Assembly (NCBI GenBank): GCA_035544575.1
Contig: DATKEC010000006.1
Span: forward strand, 1-8,253
Length of the DNA stretch: 8,253 bases
Source of the DNA: DATHWB01 sp035544575
GTDB lineage: Bacteria > Actinomycetota > Acidimicrobiia > Spongiisociales > ZC4RG35
Direction: 5' to 3'
Shown: positions 6,644 to 8,253 of the stretch, piece after piece
Layout of the letters: each line of letters opens with the position of its first letter
Position numbering within the stretch: position 1 is the first letter of the stretch
Made by a program: the position numbers and the translations under genes
The notes under the pieces: generated by a model
The model's input: only the letters and a program-made list of their open reading frames with translations
What the model was told of the DNA's origin: nothing
Database searches by the model: none

Positions 6644-7720
6644 TCAGGAATGGGCGCAAGCGGACTGATCGTGGAGCCATTCGACGGCGGGATCGACCGG
6701 GTCGCCATCGATCGACTGGTCAGGCTGGACTGGTATGTCTTGACCGAACGCATGCCCGGTCCGATCGGTGAACACCGACATGGTTAGCGCCAGCATTGCC
6801 CCATCGCTGAGATAGAGCGGCTCGTTCGAGGTGGTGAGGCCGGCCGTCTGCTGTCCGAACGTGCGCGTGTTTGGCCGTCCTCGGAACGCGACGGCCGTGG
6901 CTTCCCCGGAAGAGGCGGTCTGCCGGCCGATCAGCACCGCCACCGGCGGCTGTGCCTCCGGAACCTGGACTTCGTAGGTGGTCATTGGCTGATCGTCCCA
7001 CCATGCGACGCCGGCCTCGAGCCGCCACGGTTCCACCGTCCCGTCAGGATAGGTGAATGACCCGATCTCGCCTTCGCCCAGTAGGGGAGCGAGACCGGCG
7101 ACCATCGGCCACATGTTGCCGCCGATGTTCTCCCTGAGATCGACAATCCAGCCGCACGCTCGCGTGGCGGAACCAGCGATCGCCGTGGCGAGGGAGCGGG
7201 CGTAGGCGTCGGCCTGCTCGCCGATGTTGCCCCGGAACCCGCCGATCGACACGTAGCCCAGACCATCGGGACGGACTTCGACGATCGGCGCATCGAATCG
7301 CGCCTCCCCATCGAACAGCAGCCGGGTTTCGCTCGGTGTCAGGAAGAACGAGTGGCCATCCCGGAGCGACCTGACGGCGGTCGCGACCGCCGGGTAGGTG
7401 TCCGCCGCTGTCTCAGCCCCGTCAGCTTGGCGAAACGCGATGGCTTCGACCGAATCCCAGTCGACCCGTTCGCGGTTGATCGACCAGATCCGCATGAGGT
7501 CGAGCGCCTCCCGTAGATACGCCTCGGCTTCCGCCGACAGGACTGGCGGCGGCCGCGTGGTCGTCGTGGTCGTCGGCGGCGCGGACGTAGTGATGCTGGT
7601 TGATGTCGGAGAACGGATCTCGGGTGTCGTCCCCGGCCCGCTGCCGGGGGTGCAGGCGACCGCGATCATCGCCCATGCAACGACTGCCCACGACATCCGG
7701 ACAGCGTTGGCGTTCCCCAT
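6644..7720 (-). CDS. S41 family serine peptidase, predicted lipoprotein
   Basis: A 358-residue exported peptidase of the C-terminal-processing/tricorn (S41) superfamily. It starts with a lipoprotein-type signal: Arg8, a hydrophobic core 10-22, and AVA before Cys23, the predicted lipid-modified residue. A Thr/Ser/Pro linker (24-60, including six Thr in a row) then tethers the domain outside the membrane. Family motifs follow: RDGHS with H123, GYVSIGGF (155-162), the strand IVDLRENIGGN (192-202), the nucleophile motif TASSGE (268-273, Ser270 by alignment with S41 enzymes), and GQQTAGLTTSNEP. The Lys of the CtpA Ser-Lys dyad is not seen, so a tricorn-like Ser/His arrangement with H123 is more likely. 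The first G of the usual DLRGNxGG is Glu197. There is hardly room for a PDZ domain between residues 130 and 155. The ATG at 7720 has an excellent ribosome binding site. The substrate is unknown. Confidence 0.9.
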   Translation of the reverse strand: MGNANAVRMSWAVVAWAMIAVACTPGSGPGTTPEIRSPTSTSITTSAPPTTTTTTRPPPVLSAEAEAYLREALDLMRIWSINRERVDWDSVEAIAFRQADGAETAADTYPAVATAVRSLRDGHSFFLTPSETRLLFDGEARFDAPIVEVRPDGLGYVSIGGFRGNIGEQADAYARSLATAIAGSATRACGWIVDLRENIGGNMWPMVAGLAPLLGEGEIGSFTYPDGTVEPWRLEAGVAWWDDQPMTTYEVQVPEAQPPVAVLIGRQTASSGEATAVAFRGRPNTRTFGQQTAGLTTSNEPLYLSDGAMLALTMSVFTDRTGHAFGQDIPVQPDQSIDGDPVDPAVEWLHDQSACAHS

Positions 7721-7727
7721 GTCTCAA

Positions 7728-7734
7728 CACCTCC
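7728..7734 (-). promoter_or_regulatory. Ribosome binding site GGAGGTG of the S41 peptidase gene
   Basis: GGAGGTG on the minus strand, seven bases before the ATG at 7720. It fixes this start, which also gives a complete lipoprotein signal peptide. Confidence 0.8.
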
Positions 7735-7775
7735 AGTCCCAGGACTCGCACGTCGACACCGCCGGGGCGTCGGAA

Positions 7776-7781
7776 ACCTTA
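7776..7781 (-). promoter_or_regulatory. Possible -10 box of the S41 peptidase gene
   Basis: TAAGGT on the minus strand fits TANNNT, about 55 nt upstream of the peptidase ATG. No TTGACA-like -35 box is found at normal spacing; that region is occupied by the hairpin at 7787-7802. Weak evidence only. Confidence 0.25.
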
Positions 7782-7786
7782 CGGAC

Positions 7787-7802
7787 CCGAGGCGAACCTC
7801 GG
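7787..7802 (-). terminator. Perfect 6-bp hairpin with TTCG loop
   Basis: CCGAGG and CCTCGG pair perfectly around a TTCG loop on the minus strand, between the tRNA-like sequence and the peptidase gene. No T-run follows. It could stop transcription coming from the tRNA-like locus, or be a structured element or operator at the peptidase promoter. Confidence 0.35.
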
Positions 7803-7817
7803 TGATCGATGACGGCA

Positions 7818-7829
7818 CATGAGCTCATG
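7818..7829. repeat. 12-bp perfect palindrome
   Basis: CATGAGCTCATG is fully self-complementary and lies in the non-coding stretch upstream of the peptidase gene. It could be the site of a dimeric regulator, but only one copy is seen in this stretch and no regulator gene is nearby. Confidence 0.3.
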
Positions 7830-7837
7830 GTCGCTAA

Positions 7838-7861
7838 GGAACCCGTTTACCGGGAGTTTCC
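7838..7861 (-). terminator. Hairpin immediately after the tRNA-like sequence
   Basis: On the minus strand the arms GGAA/TTCC and CCCG/CGGG pair around a GTAAA loop, with an unpaired ACT in the 5' arm. It starts one base after the 3' end of the tRNA-like sequence and is followed by TTAGCG rather than a T-run. The position suits a transcription end or 3'-processing structure for that locus. Confidence 0.35.
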
Positions 7862-7862
7862 G

Positions 7863-7935
7863 GGTGGGCCTGCAGGGATCGAACCTGCGACCTCTGGCGT
7901 GCGAAGGCGGCGCTCGCGCGCTGAGCCAAGTGCCC
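7863..7935 (-). tRNA. tRNA-Ala(CGC)-like sequence, divergent or degenerate
   Basis: Read on the minus strand this lines up with tRNA-Ala along its whole length. It has U8, a D-stem GCTC/GAGC, an anticodon loop TTCGCAC with anticodon CGC, variable region AGGTC, and a perfect T-arm GCAGG-TTCGATC-CCTGC. The defects are clear. The acceptor stem pairs GGGC/GCCC and CT/AG only with a bulged A; the anticodon stem CCGCC/GCCAG has two mismatches (28-42 and 30-40); and the D-loop AGCGCGC lacks the usual GG. The G3-U70 pair recognised by alanyl-tRNA synthetase is absent (G-C instead). The 3' end reads ACC followed by C, so CCA is not fully encoded. Likely a decaying tRNA copy or a remnant left by an integrated element; a functional but odd tRNA is less likely. 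The hairpin at 7838-7861 follows directly. Confidence 0.5.
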
Positions 7936-8061
7936 GCGCGAAGGGCGGATTCGTCCCACCCGTGCTGGATCGCTGGATTCGGTAGCCATCGCCCGCCCGC
8001 TTCGAGTAGTCGAGTGACGACGACGATGTCGAACGAGAGCCACCCGGGCGGGGAGGGGAGA

Positions 8062-8253
8062 TTACGTAGATCGGCCGAAGGGGTCGAGTTCGGGGATCGG
8101 TCCAATGAAACGCTCGACCTCCACCATGCAGGTGTGGGCAGAAGAACCCTGGGCCAACCCGGACGAACCGGCGTCGGTGGTCAGGACGTTCGGGTTGCCG
8201 TGGATGCAGTCGATCTCGTCCGTCGGCGTCCACCACGCTCCCGTCGACAACTG
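8062..8253 (-). CDS. C-terminal end of an unrecognised protein, N-terminus beyond right edge
   Basis: The last 63 residues of a protein that enters from the right edge, open to the edge and ending in TAA. The sequence (GAWWTPTDEIDCIHG..., ending PELDPFGRST) has a balanced composition and coding-like third positions. It has two cysteines about 27 residues apart (in EIDCIHG and AHTCMVE) and many Gly, Ser and Thr, which would suit a disulphide in an exported protein, but that is a guess. No membrane segment or catalytic motif is seen, and I do not recognise the family. A TTG at 8250 could be read as a start, but with no upstream sequence a continuing gene is more natural. It is followed by about 126 nt of non-coding DNA before the tRNA-like sequence. 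Confidence 0.6.
   Translation of the reverse strand, partial: QLSTGAWWTPTDEIDCIHGNPNVLTTDAGSSGLAQGSSAHTCMVEVERFIGPIPELDPFGRST

Noticed and set aside
5909..6787. 292-codon plus-strand frame covering the cyclase N-terminus and the peptidase C-terminus
   Set aside because: It spans two well-supported minus-strand genes and its peptide has no recognisable domain.
7960..7985. Tandem ATCCAGC repeat near the tRNA-like sequence as a possible attachment site
   Set aside because: Two short copies only, no integrase gene and no second copy at a distance in the window.
942..8100. Similar C-terminal ends DPFGS (GNAT) and DPFGRST (right-edge protein)
   Set aside because: Only a few residues match, the proteins are otherwise unlike and the codons differ; taken as coincidence.
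7847..8236. 129-codon minus frame ending in a VAGSIPAGP-type peptide
   Set aside because: This peptide is the familiar false translation of a tRNA T-arm; the DNA is better explained by the tRNA-like sequence.

Overview
The window is GC-rich (third codon positions strongly G/C) and looks like chromosomal DNA of a high-GC actinomycete. The gene families (DUF368, DUF2461, nucleotide cyclase fused to a STAND ATPase, tandem GNATs), frequent GTG/TTG-type starts and two possible leaderless starts with TANNNT boxes all fit. An acidimicrobial-type actinobacterium is a reasonable guess, but nothing here fixes the taxon. No insertion sequence, phage gene, CRISPR array or origin is visible.

Left part (1-2973, minus strand): a closely packed, probably co-transcribed series read right to left. 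It starts with a DUF368 membrane protein (probable undecaprenyl-phosphate translocase). Two GNAT acetyltransferases follow, separated by one base, then a small membrane protein with a doubtful middle section. Last is a single-pass membrane protein that runs off the left edge. Gaps are 9, 1, 39 and 27 nt.

Middle (2974-3763): a divergent DUF2461 gene on the plus strand, perhaps from a leaderless promoter. It converges on the next gene across 79 nt that hold an imperfect GC hairpin.

Right part (3764-8253, minus strand): a large signalling protein (class III cyclase with all key catalytic residues, STAND/NB-ARC-type ATPase, helical C-terminal repeats, no DNA-binding domain). Upstream of it lie a doubtful small ORF whose stop overlaps the cyclase start, and a lipoprotein-type S41 serine peptidase with a textbook ribosome binding site. 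The 341 nt between the peptidase and the right-edge gene (7721-8061) hold a tRNA-Ala(CGC)-like sequence with several structural defects, two hairpins, a 12-bp palindrome and a possible -10 box. I see nothing in 7936-8061 beyond a short tandem ATCCAGC duplication. The C-terminal end of an unrecognised protein enters from the right edge.

Most of the window is ordinary housekeeping or accessory content. Most worth checking are the damaged or divergent tRNA-Ala-like locus, the small ORF coupled to the cyclase-STAND gene, and the possible frame shift in the gene at 450-902. I found no convincing new multi-gene system.
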